Notes: generated by a model not told the origin, from the letters alone. A stretch of DNA of 64,000 nucleotides from Alteromonas sp. a30 (GCF_026788005.1 NZ_JABEPE010000016.1:1-64000); one strand, 5' to 3'; numbered from the stretch's first letter, positions 28,060 to 39,109 are shown. Program-made: numbers and translations.

Positions 28060-28392
28060 TTATACTTTCTTCACAAATTGCGACTTGAGCTTCATTGCAC
28101 CAATCCCGTCAATTTTACAATCGATGTCGTGATCGCCATCCACTAAGCGGATATTTTTCACTTTTGTACCCACTTTTACCACAGAAGAAGAACCTTTGAT
28201 TTTTAGGTCTTTTATTACGGTAACGGTATCGCCATCTTGAAGAATGTTACCGTTTGAGTCTTTAATCACGTTGTCGCTATCGTCTGTACCATCTTTTGCC
28301 CATTCATGAGCACACTCTGGACACACAAAAGAAGGGCCATCTTCATACGTATACTCAGAGCCACAATTCGGACAATTGGGTAAATCAGCCAT
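28060..28392 (-). CDS. yjdM: YjdM/PhnA-like zinc-ribbon protein
   Basis: 110 residues, nearly the length and sequence of E. coli YjdM. N-terminal zinc ribbon [21 protein letters not shown], then an SH3-like domain with [27 protein letters not shown] and the tail [21 protein letters not shown]. Formerly called PhnA; a role in phosphonate use is not supported in E. coli and there is no phn gene here. Probably co-transcribed with the adenylyltransferase gene. Confidence 0.92.
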   Translation of the reverse strand: MADLPNCPNCGSEYTYEDGPSFVCPECAHEWAKDGTDDSDNVIKDSNGNILQDGDTVTVIKDLKIKGSSSVVKVGTKVKNIRLVDGDHDIDCKIDGIGAMKLKSQFVKKV

Positions 28393-28526
28393 TTCCTATT
28401 CCTTAAAAATAATGAGGACATGAATTGTGCCACAAGCCTCGCCGTTCCCAAAGCTGCGGGCAAAAAACATTTGCGAAGCTATTGTTTTAGTGACACATTT
28501 AACGCTGATATTTTAGGAAAATGTTC

Positions 28527-28928
28527 ATGTTGAGACGCTTAACCCCACTATTGTTAATCGCCCTGTCAGCTTGCGTATCCCGTTCCGCGCCAGAAGTTTA
28601 CGGCAACCTACTCACCAACATCCGCCCCGATGGCACAAAATTATTTGTTTTTACCTCTGGGAGAGGCCAACAAGTGCCGGGTTTAGGCGCCCTTCCTTCG
28701 CCTTCCAGACGACAATTACAAAGAGACCGACGCGAATATATGATGTCTGTATTGGAAGCAGGATTAGAACAAAAACTGGAGTCGACAGGCTTTTGCCGCA
28801 CAGGCTACATCCCGCTAGGCAGCTATGTAGAGCGCGGCATTTTCGAAATTCGTGGAGAATGCAATGAATCTGCCACGAAAGAAGACAGAGTCATTTTCTC
28901 GCAGAATTCACTGAGTCTTTATCATTAA
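28527..28928 (+). CDS. Small predicted lipoprotein
   Basis: 133 residues from the second ATG (28527), which is 8 nt after AGGA; the first ATG is too close. The signal sequence LTPLLLIALSAC ends in a lipobox (LSAC), so the mature protein would be acylated on Cys. The body is polar, with a Ser/Arg-rich segment LPSPSRRQLQRDRREYMMSVLEAGL and two further cysteines. No family recognised. Placed alone between the divergent yjdM and the convergent valS. Confidence 0.65.
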   Translation: MLRRLTPLLLIALSACVSRSAPEVYGNLLTNIRPDGTKLFVFTSGRGQQVPGLGALPSPSRRQLQRDRREYMMSVLEAGLEQKLESTGFCRTGYIPLGSYVERGIFEIRGECNESATKEDRVIFSQNSLSLYH

Positions 28929-29165
28929 AGCAATGACTGTTTTTAAAGAGAGTGCTCAGTTGGTACTTTGCTGCATAAAATAAAGCCTCTATGCCAATAA
29001 GATAAAATCTTTATAAAATTCAATAATTACATAATTAGTTTGGATAACTACTAATTATTTGTTTTGAATAATATTACCTTTTTATTCCATATATCAGCGA
29101 AAAATTTCGCCCTGGTTACCTTAACTAAGTTATTCAACAACTTACTTCTACTTTATTATTCTAAA
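28929..29165. other. AT-rich intergenic stretch
   Basis: About 240 bp of AT-rich DNA between the lipoprotein stop and the terminator before valS. I see no gene, repeat or promoter worth naming. Confidence 0.5.
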
Positions 29166-29203
29166 ACAAAAAACGGGAGGCCATGACGACACTCCCGTTT
29201 TTG
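29166..29203. terminator. Bidirectional terminator before valS 3' end
   Basis: AAAAACGGGAG/CTCCCGTTTTT stem with T runs on both strands, between convergent genes. Confidence 0.9.
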
Positions 29204-29257
29204 TTAGCTTTACCTAGATGCTCAGCAGCTTTGCTGGCAATCTACATAATGCGTTGA

Positions 29258-32026
29258 CTACAGCGCAGCGATGCTCGCTTGCTGTTCTTTTAGCTTGTCC
29301 ATTTGCATTTTGAACTCATCGAGCTTGGCTTTTTCTTTGGCGATAACCGCTTCAGGAGCCTTGCTTACAAAGCTTTCGTTTGAAAGCTTACCCTCTGTGC
29401 GAGCGTAATCTTTTTCGATTTTCTCTAGCGCTTTGTTAATACGCGCCAGCTCTGCGTCTTTGTCGATTAATCCTGCCATTGGGATCAGCACTTCCATTTC
29501 GCCCACAAGCGCAGTGGCTGAAGCTGGTGCTTTTTCATCTGCGGCCAACACGGTAACGCTTTCTAAGCGGGCCATTGTGGCAAGGAACAAATCGCAATCT
29601 TTCATGCGGCGTTTGTCTTCGTCACTGGCGTTTTTCAACAGCACCGGCACAGGTTTGTTTGGCGAGATGTCCATTTCACCACGAATATTACGAATACCAA
29701 CAATGAAGCTCTTCATCCACTCAACATCTTGCAGTGCTTTTTCGTCTAGCATGTCTGCGCTTTGCTGCGGGAATTGTTGAATCATGATGCTGGTCACATC
29801 TTTTACATCGGTTAATGGTGCAACACGCTGCCAAATTTCTTCGGTGATGAAAGGCATGAAGGGATGCATCAAGCGTAGAAGTTGCTCAAGCACATTCACC
29901 AAGGTGTGACGTGTGCCGCGCTTTTGCGCTTCAGAGCTAGCATCGTTATTCAATACTGGCTTGGTAAGCTCTAAATACCAGTCGCAGAATTGGTTCCACG
30001 TAAACTCGTAAACGGCTTGTGCCGCTATGTCGAAGCGATATTCAGAAACGGCCTTTTCAAAGTCTTTTAGCGTGTTTTGGAATTTCGCCAAAATCCATTT
30101 ATCGGCAAGGCTTAATTCAATGTCACCACCGTTTTTGCCTGTATCCGCTTCTTCGGTGTTCATCAACACGAAACGCGATGCATTCCAAAGCTTGTTACAG
30201 AAGTTGCGATAACCTTCAACACGGCCCATGTCGAAATTGATGTCGCGGCTGGTTGATGCCATCGCCAAGAAGGTGAAACGCAAGGCATCGGTGCCGTAAG
30301 AAGCAATGCCTTCTGGGAACTGTGAACGCGTGCGCTTGGCAATTTTCTGTGCTTTTTGCGGCTGCATCATGCCAGCGGTACGTTTTTCTACAAGGGTTTC
30401 AAGTTCAATACCGTCGATCAAATCAATTGGATCAAGCACGTTACCTTTGGACTTCGACATTTTGTCGCCATGTTCGTCACGAATGAGCCCCGTGATGTAC
30501 ACTTCTTTGAAGGGGATTTTGCCTGTGAACTTCAGGGTCATCATAATCATTCGGGCAACCCAGAAGAAGATGATGTCGAAGCCTGTTACCAATACCGAAG
30601 ATGGCACAAAGGTGTTCAGTTCTGGCGTTTCTTCTGGCCAGCCCATCGTCGCGAACGGCCACAATGCCGATGAAAACCATGTGTCGAGCACGTCGTCATC
30701 TTGGCGCAATGCCACATCGTCGGCTAAGCCGTGTTTACTGCGTACTTCGGCTTCATCACGACCAACATAGATATTGCCGTTGTCGTCGTACCACGCTGGA
30801 ATACGGTGTCCCCACCATAGCTGACGCGAAATACACCAATCTTGAATGTTGTACATCCATTGATAGTACGTTTTGTTCCAGTTTTCAGGCACAAACTTGA
30901 TGTCGCCTTTTTCAACCGCTTCAATAGCAGGCTTGGCTAGTGGCTCAACTTTTACGTACCACTGATCAGTTAAATATGGCTCAATAACCGCGCCGGTGCG
31001 ATCACCTCTTGGCACTTTCAGTTTGTGATCTTCAACTTTGACTAACACGCCTTGCTCTTCAAGGTCGGCAACAATCAATTTACGCGCTTCAAAGCGATCC
31101 AAACCACGGTACTTTTCTGGTACCTCGTTGTTCATTTTGGCGTCGGCAGTGAAGATATTGATCATAGGTAAGTTGTGACGCTTACCAATTTCGTAGTCGT
31201 TGAAATCGTGCGCGGGAGTCACTTTTACACAACCGGTTCCGAATTCTGGGTCGGCGTGTTCATCACCCACAATCGGGATTAAGCGTCCGGTTAACGGCAG
31301 CTTGATTTCTTTGCCGATTAAGTGCTTGTAACGTTCATCTTCTGGATTAACAGCTACGCCGGTATCACCAATCATGGTTTCAGGACGCGTGGTTGCTACA
31401 ATCATTTCACCACTGCCATCCGCCAATGGATAGCGCATGTGCCACATGAATCCGGCTTCTTCTTCGTTAAGCACTTCCAAGTCGGAAACGGCGGTGTGCA
31501 GCACTGGATCCCAGTTTACAAGGCGCTGACCACGGTAAATTAAGCCTTCTTCGTGTAGCTTTACGAATACTTCGGTAACAGCTTTAGACAAGTCTTCATT
31601 CATAGTGAAGGCTTCGCGCTTCCAGTCGCATGAATCGCCCAAACGGCGCATTTGCTGTGTGATAGTGCCGCCTGAGTGCGCTTTCCATTCCCAAATTTTC
31701 TCAACGAAGGCTTCTCGACCTAAATCGTGGCGAGTTTTATCTTCTGCGTTCAGTTGTCGTTCCACGACCATTTGCGTGGCAATACCTGCGTGATCTGTTC
31801 CCGTTTGCCAAAGGGTGTTGTCACCTTTCATGCGATGATAACGCGTTAACGCATCCATAATGGTGTGCTGGAATGCATGCCCCATGTGCAAGCTTCCTGT
31901 TACATTTGGCGGCGGCAATAAAATGCAGTACGGGTCGCCACTGCCACTGGCCTCAAAATAGCCTTTGTCTTCCCACTCTTTGTAGCGAGCTTTTTCGATA
32001 TTCTCGGGGTTGAAGGTTTTATCCAT
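29258..32026 (-). CDS. valS: Valyl-tRNA synthetase
   Basis: 922 residues from [11 protein letters not shown], the family N-terminus; the open frame adds four residues. A class I synthetase that charges tRNA-Val and edits Thr-tRNA. HIGH box [20 protein letters not shown] box [11 protein letters not shown]1 editing domain with [16 protein letters not shown] and [15 protein letters not shown]. The C-terminal coiled coil that grips the tRNA elbow (~855-922) is rich in Lys and Glu. It lies 11 bp after holC in the conserved order pepA-holC-valS. Confidence 0.98.
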   Translation of the reverse strand: MDKTFNPENIEKARYKEWEDKGYFEASGSGDPYCILLPPPNVTGSLHMGHAFQHTIMDALTRYHRMKGDNTLWQTGTDHAGIATQMVVERQLNAEDKTRHDLGREAFVEKIWEWKAHSGGTITQQMRRLGDSCDWKREAFTMNEDLSKAVTEVFVKLHEEGLIYRGQRLVNWDPVLHTAVSDLEVLNEEEAGFMWHMRYPLADGSGEMIVATTRPETMIGDTGVAVNPEDERYKHLIGKEIKLPLTGRLIPIVGDEHADPEFGTGCVKVTPAHDFNDYEIGKRHNLPMINIFTADAKMNNEVPEKYRGLDRFEARKLIVADLEEQGVLVKVEDHKLKVPRGDRTGAVIEPYLTDQWYVKVEPLAKPAIEAVEKGDIKFVPENWNKTYYQWMYNIQDWCISRQLWWGHRIPAWYDDNGNIYVGRDEAEVRSKHGLADDVALRQDDDVLDTWFSSALWPFATMGWPEETPELNTFVPSSVLVTGFDIIFFWVARMIMMTLKFTGKIPFKEVYITGLIRDEHGDKMSKSKGNVLDPIDLIDGIELETLVEKRTAGMMQPQKAQKIAKRTRSQFPEGIASYGTDALRFTFLAMASTSRDINFDMGRVEGYRNFCNKLWNASRFVLMNTEEADTGKNGGDIELSLADKWILAKFQNTLKDFEKAVSEYRFDIAAQAVYEFTWNQFCDWYLELTKPVLNNDASSEAQKRGTRHTLVNVLEQLLRLMHPFMPFITEEIWQRVAPLTDVKDVTSIMIQQFPQQSADMLDEKALQDVEWMKSFIVGIRNIRGEMDISPNKPVPVLLKNASDEDKRRMKDCDLFLATMARLESVTVLAADEKAPASATALVGEMEVLIPMAGLIDKDAELARINKALEKIEKDYARTEGKLSNESFVSKAPEAVIAKEKAKLDEFKMQMDKLKEQQASIAAL

Positions 32027-32037
32027 GGTCAATCTCA

Positions 32038-32502
32038 TTAAATCTTGGATAGGGGCTGCGTTGTCAGTTCAAACCCAGCCATTCTAAAATGTTTGTATCG
32101 GATGCGCGCTTGTTGTTTTCGTGCTTCGTCACTTGGAACGAAGTCGTAAGCTAGACCAAAACGACGTGCAAATTCGGGATAGTCATCCGCTAAATTGATC
32201 AGCAAATGGCTATTGCTGTGCGTGGGTTGCTGCCAGCCAATTTCAACTGGCGAACCGCCTGCACCTTCGCCAGCAAGATTGTGGGGCACAAATGCCTCCA
32301 CAGGGCGCTGCCACAAAAGCTCATCGAAGGCTTCTGCCTGTGTTTTGTTGGCACAATGCACCCAAACTCGCTGACGACGACGGAAACTCTGTGTCGCCAA
32401 ATCGCAAGCGCCGATCAACAAAGGATCGGCACGCATTTGAGTATTGTCCGATTGCTCGGAATCGGTTTGCTCAGAGAGCAGGAAGAAAGTCGCTGTAGGC
32501 AT
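32038..32502 (-). CDS. holC: DNA polymerase III chi subunit
   Basis: 154 residues. Links the clamp loader (through psi) to SSB. The N-terminus MPTATFFLL, the C-terminal stretch [32 protein letters not shown] and [20 protein letters not shown] match the chi family. Its start overlaps the pepA stop, implying translational coupling in a pepA-holC-valS operon. Confidence 0.93.
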   Translation of the reverse strand: MPTATFFLLSEQTDSEQSDNTQMRADPLLIGACDLATQSFRRRQRVWVHCANKTQAEAFDELLWQRPVEAFVPHNLAGEGAGGSPVEIGWQQPTHSNSHLLINLADDYPEFARRFGLAYDFVPSDEARKQQARIRYKHFRMAGFELTTQPLSKI

Positions 32503-34007
32503 TAGTCTTCTGTTTCTACACCGGCTTTATTCATTAGGTATTGGGAAAGCATGGCAACCGGACGCCCCGTTGCACCTTTTTGCTTACCACCAACCCATGC
32601 TGTGCCGGCAATATCCATGTGCGCCCAATGATACTTCTTGGTGAAGCGAGATAAAAAGCACGCGGCAGTGATTGTGCCAGCGTCGCGTCCACCTAAGTTT
32701 GCAATATCCGCAAACGGGCTTTCAATTTGCTCTTGGTACTCATCCCACAATGGCAAGCGCCATGCCTTGTCACTGCTCTGTTCAGAAGCGTTAATCAGCT
32801 CATGCGCCAGCGGGTTATGATTGCTCATCACACCGGAAGCATGCTTACCTAAAGCAACAACACACGCGCCGGTAAGTGTTGCTACATCAATAACCGCTTC
32901 TGGCTCGAATCGTTCAACAAAAGTTAATGCGTCGCAAAGCACCAGTCGGCCTTCAGCATCTGTGTTAAGCACTTCTACTGTTTGCCCAGACATCGTTGTT
33001 AAAATATCGCCCGGACGATAAGCGTTGGCATCTGGCATGTTTTCACACCCAGCTAATACACCCACTACGTTAATGGGCAACTGCATTTGCACAATAGCAT
33101 GCATAGTGCCTAATACACCGGAAGCACCACACATGTCGTACTTCATTTCGTCCATGGCTTCACCCGGTTTAATGGAAATACCCCCAGAATCGAACGTTAG
33201 CCCTTTACCAACAAGTACAATAGGGTTTTGCCCCGGTACACCACCTTTATAATTCATCACAGTCATGATGGACTCATTGGCAGAGCCTCGACCAACAGAC
33301 AAATACGAGTTCATACCTAGCTCAGCCATTTGGGCTTCATCCACGGCTTCAACAGACAAGTTCTGGTATTCGGTTTCTAAGGATTTAGCTTGTTCATAAA
33401 GGTAGGCAGGGTTACACACGTTTGGCGGCATATTGGAGACATCTTTCGCGGTTTTGATACCCGCTGAAATTGCCAATCCGTGTTCAATCGCTTTTTCACC
33501 TGTGGTTAATTCTCGGCGGGTAGGTACGTTGAATACCATTTTACGCAGTGGACGACGCGCTTCGTCCTTTTTCGACTTCATTGTTGTGAAGCTATAAAGC
33601 GTGTCGTTTGTGGTTTCCACTGCATGACGCACTTTCCAATAGGTATCGCGCCCTTTTACGTGCAATTCAGTGAGAAAACATACCGCTTCCATTGAGCCAG
33701 TTTCATTCAGTGTATTGATTGTTTTGCGAATAATTTGGCGATACTGACGTTCATCAAGCTCGCGCTCTTTACCACATCCAACCAATAAAACGCGCTCGCT
33801 TAATACATTGGGAACATGGTGCAAAAGTAGCATTTGGCCTGCTTTGCCTTCTAAATCTCCTCGACGCAATAAGTTGCTCAAGTAACCATCACTGATGTTA
33901 TCTAGTTGCTCAGCAACAGATGTAAACCGTCTTGGTTCAAATACCCCAACAACAATACAGGCGCTACGTTGTTTTTCGGGACTACCACTTTTTACACTGA
34001 ATTCCAT
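32502..34007 (-). CDS. pepA: Leucyl aminopeptidase (cytosol aminopeptidase)
   Basis: 501 residues. A two-metal M17 aminopeptidase that forms hexamers; in E. coli PepA also binds DNA (Xer recombination, carAB control). Metal-binding and active-site segments are [28 protein letters not shown] and the signature [10 protein letters not shown], with [20 protein letters not shown] near the C-terminus. It is the first gene of the pepA-holC-valS operon and is divergent from lptF across 354 bp. Confidence 0.97.
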   Translation of the reverse strand: MEFSVKSGSPEKQRSACIVVGVFEPRRFTSVAEQLDNISDGYLSNLLRRGDLEGKAGQMLLLHHVPNVLSERVLLVGCGKERELDERQYRQIIRKTINTLNETGSMEAVCFLTELHVKGRDTYWKVRHAVETTNDTLYSFTTMKSKKDEARRPLRKMVFNVPTRRELTTGEKAIEHGLAISAGIKTAKDVSNMPPNVCNPAYLYEQAKSLETEYQNLSVEAVDEAQMAELGMNSYLSVGRGSANESIMTVMNYKGGVPGQNPIVLVGKGLTFDSGGISIKPGEAMDEMKYDMCGASGVLGTMHAIVQMQLPINVVGVLAGCENMPDANAYRPGDILTTMSGQTVEVLNTDAEGRLVLCDALTFVERFEPEAVIDVATLTGACVVALGKHASGVMSNHNPLAHELINASEQSSDKAWRLPLWDEYQEQIESPFADIANLGGRDAGTITAACFLSRFTKKYHWAHMDIAGTAWVGGKQKGATGRPVAMLSQYLMNKAGVETED

Positions 34008-34092
34008 ACTGGATTCCTCAAATTTTCTGCGTCATTCATTTGAAAACCGTGAAAACACAGATTACAACTGTATTCTAGTCACTATTTGTTTT

Positions 34093-34222
34093 CTTAGCCG
34101 TTGGAGTACGCAACACGTCGAATTTATATTTGCAATGCGTTAAACAGGTAGAGATAATCTCCCTCGCTTGGTGTGCCGCAGCCTTATTTTATCTATGGTG
34201 AATAAGCGTTCCAACGGCTAAG
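34093..34222. repeat. Long-armed inverted repeat between pepA and lptF
   Basis: Perfect 13-bp arms CTTAGCCGTTGGA (34093-34105) and TCCAACGGCTAAG (34210-34222), 104 bp apart. The length and arm size resemble the structured elements at 17 and 37279, but no GGGA-loop hairpin is evident inside. The rest of the 34008-34361 gap should hold the pepA and lptF promoters. Confidence 0.5.
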
Positions 34223-34361
34223 TGTCACCATAGAAATATGCAAAAACGGTAAGTTTACTTAAAATCTCTCGGTATTCCACTAAAAAACCAAGTTTTCTTA
34301 TTTTCCGAGCGACCTAATTTTAACTGCCAATAACGCGAAATCTCAGAGGTCAGGAAACAAA

Positions 34362-35498
34362 GTGCTATTACTGCGTTATCTTTTAAGAGAAACCATAAAA
34401 TCACAAATTGCTGTGTTTTTGGTTTTAATGGCAATTTTCGTAACGCAACGTTTTGTTCGGGTTCTTGCTGATGCATCTGACGGCGATATTCCGGCCAGCC
34501 TTGTCATCAACTTTCTTGCCTTAAAAATGCCGGTATTAGCCGCGCTTATTCTGCCTTTAAGCTTTTTTCTTGGCATGATGTTGGCTCATGGCCGTTTTTA
34601 CGTAGACAGTGAAATGACCGTGATGCGAGCTTGTGGCGTAAGTGAATGGTATGTCACCCGAGTTATGCTTATTCTCGGGTTATTTTTCGCTACCATTACC
34701 GCAGCCCTCACCTTTTGGCTCGCCCCTCTTGCCGTTGAAACTGAATATCAAATGGAAGATAAAGTCGCTGCCGAAGCGGGCCTTGCCAGCCTCATCCCCG
34801 GACGCTTTGAAGAAACAGCCAATAAGCAAGCAGTGATGTTTGTACACGATATCACCAGCGACAATAAGCTAAGTAAAGTGTTCCTAGCACAACACGACGC
34901 CGAATCTTCCGATGACCGAATTCAAATTGTGTATGCCCAAGGCGGTTCCGTGTTGGAAAATAGTGATGGCTCTCAGAAGCTTGTACTGAGTAATGGCAAC
35001 CAATATGAGGGAGAAATTGGTCAAACTAATTTTCATGTTGTTGAGTTTGAAGAATACCAAATTCAAATTGCTGAGGAGCAAGCCGAACAACAACGTCGCA
35101 AAATGACGGCCTTCTCAACTTCTCAGCTGTGGGACGACGATTCCACAGCAGCTATCGCGGAATTCCAATGGCGCTTGGCCATTCCTCTTTCTATTCCTTT
35201 TTTGGTTCTTATAGCCGTGCCACTTAGTGCGGTCGACCCAAGGCAAGGGCGTTTTGGCAAAATCCTGCCGGGACTACTGCTGTATTTGGGTTATTTCTTA
35301 CTGCTAATGGCAAGTCGTAAAGTATTAGAAGACGGCAAAATCCCACCCGCACTTGGACTTTGGTGGGTCCACATCGTGATATTGATAATTGGGGCGACAC
35401 TTATCATGCGAGATCGCACCTTCGGTGTGAAGATTCGAGCACGGTGGCGCTCCCGTGGCAATGCCAAAAATAATGCTTCGGGAGCCTCTCATGTTTAA
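34362..35498 (+). CDS. lptF: LPS export permease LptF
   Basis: 378 residues with a GTG start preceded by CAGGAAAC. With LptG it forms the membrane part of the LptB2FG transporter that lifts lipopolysaccharide from the inner membrane to the LptC/A/D bridge. It begins LLLRYLLRETIKSQIAVFLVL and has helices at ~15-35, 50-70 and 100-120, a periplasmic beta-jellyroll (~130-260), then three more helices. PLSAVDPRQGRFGKILPGLL is the typical fifth-helix region. Overlaps lptG by 8 nt. Confidence 0.96.
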   Translation: MLLLRYLLRETIKSQIAVFLVLMAIFVTQRFVRVLADASDGDIPASLVINFLALKMPVLAALILPLSFFLGMMLAHGRFYVDSEMTVMRACGVSEWYVTRVMLILGLFFATITAALTFWLAPLAVETEYQMEDKVAAEAGLASLIPGRFEETANKQAVMFVHDITSDNKLSKVFLAQHDAESSDDRIQIVYAQGGSVLENSDGSQKLVLSNGNQYEGEIGQTNFHVVEFEEYQIQIAEEQAEQQRRKMTAFSTSQLWDDDSTAAIAEFQWRLAIPLSIPFLVLIAVPLSAVDPRQGRFGKILPGLLLYLGYFLLLMASRKVLEDGKIPPALGLWWVHIVILIIGATLIMRDRTFGVKIRARWRSRGNAKNNASGASHV

Positions 35499-36549
35499 TT
35501 TAATCGAGATGTATCTCGCGCGAACACTGCTTTCCACCACGCTATTAAGCTTGTCGGTACTCATTGGTTTAAGCGGCTTAATTAAATTTATCGACCAACT
35601 TAGATACGTTGGTCGTGGTAGCTACGATATGACGGTAGCCGCTGTGTATGTATTGCTAAGTTTACCGAGGGAAATCGAGCTATTTTTCCCTATGGCGACG
35701 CTACTCGGCGGGTTAATTGGCATGGGCATGCTGGCTAGCACTAGCGAATTAACCGTGATGCAAGCCTCTGGCATGAGCCGGTTACAAATTATCAGTGCCG
35801 CTATGAAAAGTGCATTGCTCATGGTGCTATTTGTTATGGCACTGGGTGAATGGGTTGCCCCTATCACTGAAACTAAAGCTAAAGAGATCCGCGCGCAGGC
35901 CATTTCGGGCGGTAATTTGTTTGCATCCGATAGACTAACGTGGGCCAAAGACGGCGACAAATTTGTCAGTATTGGCGAGGTGGTTAATCGCGATGAACTA
36001 CGCGACATTACCATCTATCACTTCTCCGATGAGCTGACTTTACGCCATATTACCACCGCCCAATCAGCGCGCTTCGTAGGCGAACAGTGGCAGTTAAAAG
36101 ACGTAAGTAACACCAGTATTGGCGAGCAAGTTGGTTACAGCAAAAATGGTGCCGCACAATGGCCTTCAACACTGACGCCCGACAAACTCGGTGTTGCCAT
36201 TGTTAAACCTGAAGCGTTATCGATTGTTGGTTTATTTGAGTATATCCAATACCTGAAAAACAACAGTCAGGATTCTGGCCGCTATCAACTGGCGCTGTGG
36301 CGCAAAATTTTGCAACCCATTTCGGTTGGTGTCATGTTACTACTAGCGTTGTCGTTTATATTTGGCCCGCTAAGGAGCGTAACCACCGGGGCTCGTGTGA
36401 TCATGGGCGTATTGACTGGGTTTGGCTTCTTTATCGTCAATGAAGTCTTTGGGCCACTGAGTATGGTGTACAATTTACCACCAGCCATTGGAGCTGTGGC
36501 CCCGAGCTTATTGATTGCCTTTATTGCGGTGCAAATGCTTAAACGCTAA
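35491..36549 (+). CDS. lptG: LPS export permease LptG
   Basis: 352 residues from MFNLIEMYLARTLL; the longer frame would overlap lptF by 44 nt and lacks the family N-terminus. Six membrane helices around a periplasmic jellyroll (~130-250), with SELTVMQASGMSRLQI coupling-helix sequence and the C-terminal FGPLRSVTTGARVIMGVLTGFGFFIVNEVFGPLS. Partner of LptF. The ATG lies inside the lptF 3' end, so translation is probably coupled. Confidence 0.96.
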   Translation: MFNLIEMYLARTLLSTTLLSLSVLIGLSGLIKFIDQLRYVGRGSYDMTVAAVYVLLSLPREIELFFPMATLLGGLIGMGMLASTSELTVMQASGMSRLQIISAAMKSALLMVLFVMALGEWVAPITETKAKEIRAQAISGGNLFASDRLTWAKDGDKFVSIGEVVNRDELRDITIYHFSDELTLRHITTAQSARFVGEQWQLKDVSNTSIGEQVGYSKNGAAQWPSTLTPDKLGVAIVKPEALSIVGLFEYIQYLKNNSQDSGRYQLALWRKILQPISVGVMLLLALSFIFGPLRSVTTGARVIMGVLTGFGFFIVNEVFGPLSMVYNLPPAIGAVAPSLLIAFIAVQMLKR

Positions 36550-36565
36550 AAAGGTGAGCCATTAT

Positions 36566-37228
36566 TTAGCAGTCAAGAAGCTTTGATGGCTTAAGCGCCC
36601 ACCCTGTGCAGCGCCAATGCATGTCGTCTTCGTCCTTTTCAAAAAGACAAACACCGCCTGTCGCCACTTTAATATCGTGACGTTGCACAAAACCGTCGAA
36701 ATCGCCGGTAATCACAGGTGCAAAGCGCATTGTGCCGTTACTGGAAACCAGCAAGGTGGTTTGGTCTTTATGCGTTGTACAAAGTGTTTGCGCTAACTCC
36801 AGCCACGCTTGTTTTAGTCCTTCAACATCCACCAACCAGCCTTGTGGCACTATTGCCTGCTGATTCCATTTTTCAATGATGTTTTTCCCTAACGTTAAGT
36901 CGCCTTTACCTAAGCGACACATGACTTCATCTTCGGTTTTGTCTTCGTCTGGGCCGTAATCTATCTCGTTAAAGTCGTGACGAGTTTGAATCTGACTTGC
37001 GTCCAACCCCATGGCTTCACACACAAGGGACGCAGTTTGCAAATGACGTTGCAATGGGCCACTCATCACCACATCAACAGGCAAGCCGTGTTGTAACAAG
37101 TAACGCCCAATGTTGCGGCCACGCGCATGTTCAACCAAAGGCAAGTCGGTTTTGGCCCCCACACGCGTTGGCGTTTGTTCGGGCGTAAAGGTATTGCCGT
37201 GACGGGCAATGATGAGTCGTGTTGTCAT
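36566..37228 (-). CDS. Histidine phosphatase family protein
   Basis: 220 residues. The RHG motif (IIARHGNTF) provides the phosphohistidine, and MSGPLQRHLQTASLVCEAMG supplies the second Arg region. Later come DFNEIDYGPDE and a Ser/Asn segment VSSNGTMRFAPV where other members have a His. The substrate is unknown; it could act on a sugar or nucleotide phosphate. Convergent with lptG (16 bp apart), near kdsB, but not obviously in the same operon because a repeat element separates them. Confidence 0.8.
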   Translation of the reverse strand: MTTRLIIARHGNTFTPEQTPTRVGAKTDLPLVEHARGRNIGRYLLQHGLPVDVVMSGPLQRHLQTASLVCEAMGLDASQIQTRHDFNEIDYGPDEDKTEDEVMCRLGKGDLTLGKNIIEKWNQQAIVPQGWLVDVEGLKQAWLELAQTLCTTHKDQTTLLVSSNGTMRFAPVITGDFDGFVQRHDIKVATGGVCLFEKDEDDMHWRCTGWALKPSKLLDC

Positions 37229-37278
37229 TGTAAAGACTCTTGTCTGAAATAGGTTTAATACGGTATCTCGCCAGCAAA

Positions 37279-37379
37279 TGCCTATGGATAATTTGAAGCA
37301 GACCCTCAGCCGCAGGGAAGCGGCTGCGGAGTTTCCACGGATGGATTCACAACGAGTCTGCGAGAATTATCCATAGGCA
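37279..37379 (+). repeat. Structured intergenic repeat, copy A
   Basis: Perfect 15-bp terminal arms TGCCTATGGATAATT (37279-37293) and AATTATCCATAGGCA (37365-37379). Nested inside are GCAGAC (37298-37303) with GTCTGC (37356-37361), and the hairpin CCGCAG (37310-37315) with CTGCGG (37324-37329) around GGAAGCGG. The interior is similar to the element at 57611, but the outer arms are unrelated in sequence. Confidence 0.8.
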
Positions 37380-37426
37380 GTTGTTAACTTGAATTGCCTC
37401 AGATGTTTACTCACAGCGCTGCTAAC

Positions 37427-38284
37427 TTAGCCCAAATCGAATTCACCACACTCCGCGATAACCGCTTCCGCGCGAGCAATATCCTCAGGGCTATCGACGC
37501 CGCTCATACCTTTACGACCTTGGTAATCCACTAGCACCATTTTCACCGGAATGCCGTGCTCCAAAAAGCGCATTTGTTCCAAGCCTTCAGGTTCTTCGTA
37601 TTGCCCTGCATCCAAATTAAAATACTGCTCAAGGGCATCGTAAGTATAAGCGTATAAACCAATGTGTCGGCGCACTGGCGGCTTATCGAGTTGCTCACGA
37701 AGCTTGTCTTCTTTGCGCATGGCCGGAAGGATAATTTTGCTGAATGTTAATGCGTAGTTTTGTTTGTCGATTTGCACCGTTGTGCCGCTATAAGGCGTTA
37801 CCTTCTTCGCTTCACGCAGTGCATCTAACTCATCCCACGACAAATGCACAAACGGCGTGAATACTTGAGAGCTTGAAGCGCTGTTATTGCTGGAATCGGT
37901 CTTTTGTTGCGCTTGCCAATCCAAAATAAGACGCTCTAAAAACCACGGCGGACACAACGGGTTATCGCCTTGTAAATTAACAATAAATTTAGGCGCGTTG
38001 CCTTTTGCTTTTAGCGTTTGTACCGCATCCCAACAACGCTCTGTACCACTCTGGCACTGTTCGCTGGTCATCACCGACGGAATACTTTCCTGTACGCAAA
38101 AGGCTTCTATATCGGGATGATCGGTGGCCACAACGTATTCGCAATGGGCTAATTTGCGGCTCACGTAGTCCGCAATTTGCGCGACACGCTTGAGCATTTC
38201 GATACCCGCAATTGGTATTAAAGGCTTACCCGGTAAGCGAGTGCTTGCATAGCGTGCGGGAATTACAATAAGAACGTCTGCCAT
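37427..38284 (-). CDS. kdsB: 3-deoxy-manno-octulosonate cytidylyltransferase
   Basis: 285 residues. Makes CMP-Kdo for lipid A core assembly in the cytosol. N-terminal nucleotide loop IPARYASTRLPGKPL, NLQGDNPLCPPWFLERL in place of the common NVQGDEP, and RHIGLYAYTYDALEQYFNL. Slightly longer than the ~250-residue E. coli enzyme because of a Ser/Gln-rich insertion near residues 130-142. It follows the RDD gene by 6 bp, and its location near lptFG is functionally consistent. Confidence 0.92.
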   Translation of the reverse strand: MADVLIVIPARYASTRLPGKPLIPIAGIEMLKRVAQIADYVSRKLAHCEYVVATDHPDIEAFCVQESIPSVMTSEQCQSGTERCWDAVQTLKAKGNAPKFIVNLQGDNPLCPPWFLERLILDWQAQQKTDSSNNSASSSQVFTPFVHLSWDELDALREAKKVTPYSGTTVQIDKQNYALTFSKIILPAMRKEDKLREQLDKPPVRRHIGLYAYTYDALEQYFNLDAGQYEEPEGLEQMRFLEHGIPVKMVLVDYQGRKGMSGVDSPEDIARAEAVIAECGEFDLG

Positions 38285-38290
38285 GTTTGA

Positions 38291-38914
38291 TTAATCCTGT
38301 TGAATCTCTTTCCATGATTTGTGGTCATTTGCGGATTTGGTTAACACCAACATTTCGGTATGTGCGAGCCGGTCTTGCAGCGATTGCTTGTTTTTAAAGT
38401 CGAACAACACCAGCAAGGTTCCTATGCCACCAAGTGAGCAAATAACACGGAACAAGGCGCGCTTGTAGGTGAAAGGTTGGTCATCTGTGCTGAACAAACG
38501 CATACGCCATGCTCTCATGCCAATAGTTTGCCCGCCGTTGCGCCAAAACCACAAGAAAAAGCCCAGCACCCAAATCGCAACCCAAACCTGAATCACGCTG
38601 CGATACAACAGCGAACCTTGAATAAGCTCACTTAAATGCTGATATTGGCCCATGTCGAGCACTTGCGTTTGAAACAGCACCACCAGCGTTAAAATCATCA
38701 CCATCGCCGCAACCATGCCAACAGCTACCGCCACCAGTAAGTCGTAAATCATTGCCGCTAAACGCCGTAAAAATCCCGCCCGAGGAAACAAAGGCGATTC
38801 ATTTTCATTCGATAATGCGTCTTTATTTGAAAGCGCGCCGTGAGCATTACCAGCATGAGAGGGCTTGCGAGACGATTTTTTAGCAGCTTTGTGGGCGCTT
38901 TTATGGGAGGGCAT
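38291..38914 (-). CDS. RDD-family membrane protein
   Basis: 207 residues. A Lys/Ser/His-rich hydrophilic N-terminus (~1-45) precedes the RDD domain, with RAGFLRRLAAMIYDLLVAVAVG (R...DL motif), three membrane helices and GMRAWRMRLFS. Function of the family is unclear; some members are linked to ion transport. Upstream in a probable operon with kdsB. Confidence 0.8.
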   Translation of the reverse strand: MPSHKSAHKAAKKSSRKPSHAGNAHGALSNKDALSNENESPLFPRAGFLRRLAAMIYDLLVAVAVGMVAAMVMILTLVVLFQTQVLDMGQYQHLSELIQGSLLYRSVIQVWVAIWVLGFFLWFWRNGGQTIGMRAWRMRLFSTDDQPFTYKRALFRVICSLGGIGTLLVLFDFKNKQSLQDRLAHTEMLVLTKSANDHKSWKEIQQD

Positions 38915-39078
38915 TGCGTAACCAAATTTAAAAACTGAAACTGCGCAAATTCTAGCAAGAAACGCGATTTAAAGAGAACCAAGTTTGCATGACATTCACA
39001 ATTTGCCAGCGTTTTACACTGAAAATGATGCTTTTATCAGCAGTCTGTCACTTAAACGTCAAAATACACAAAAAAAGG

Positions 39079-39109
39079 TTGACTTAACGACTCTGAATCC
39101 ATTTAATAT
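39079..39109 (+). promoter_or_regulatory. Promoter of tRNA-Leu
   Basis: TTGACT (39079-39084), 17-bp spacer, TTTAAT (39102-39107), about 50 bp before the tRNA; a GC-rich discriminator is not obvious. Confidence 0.6.
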
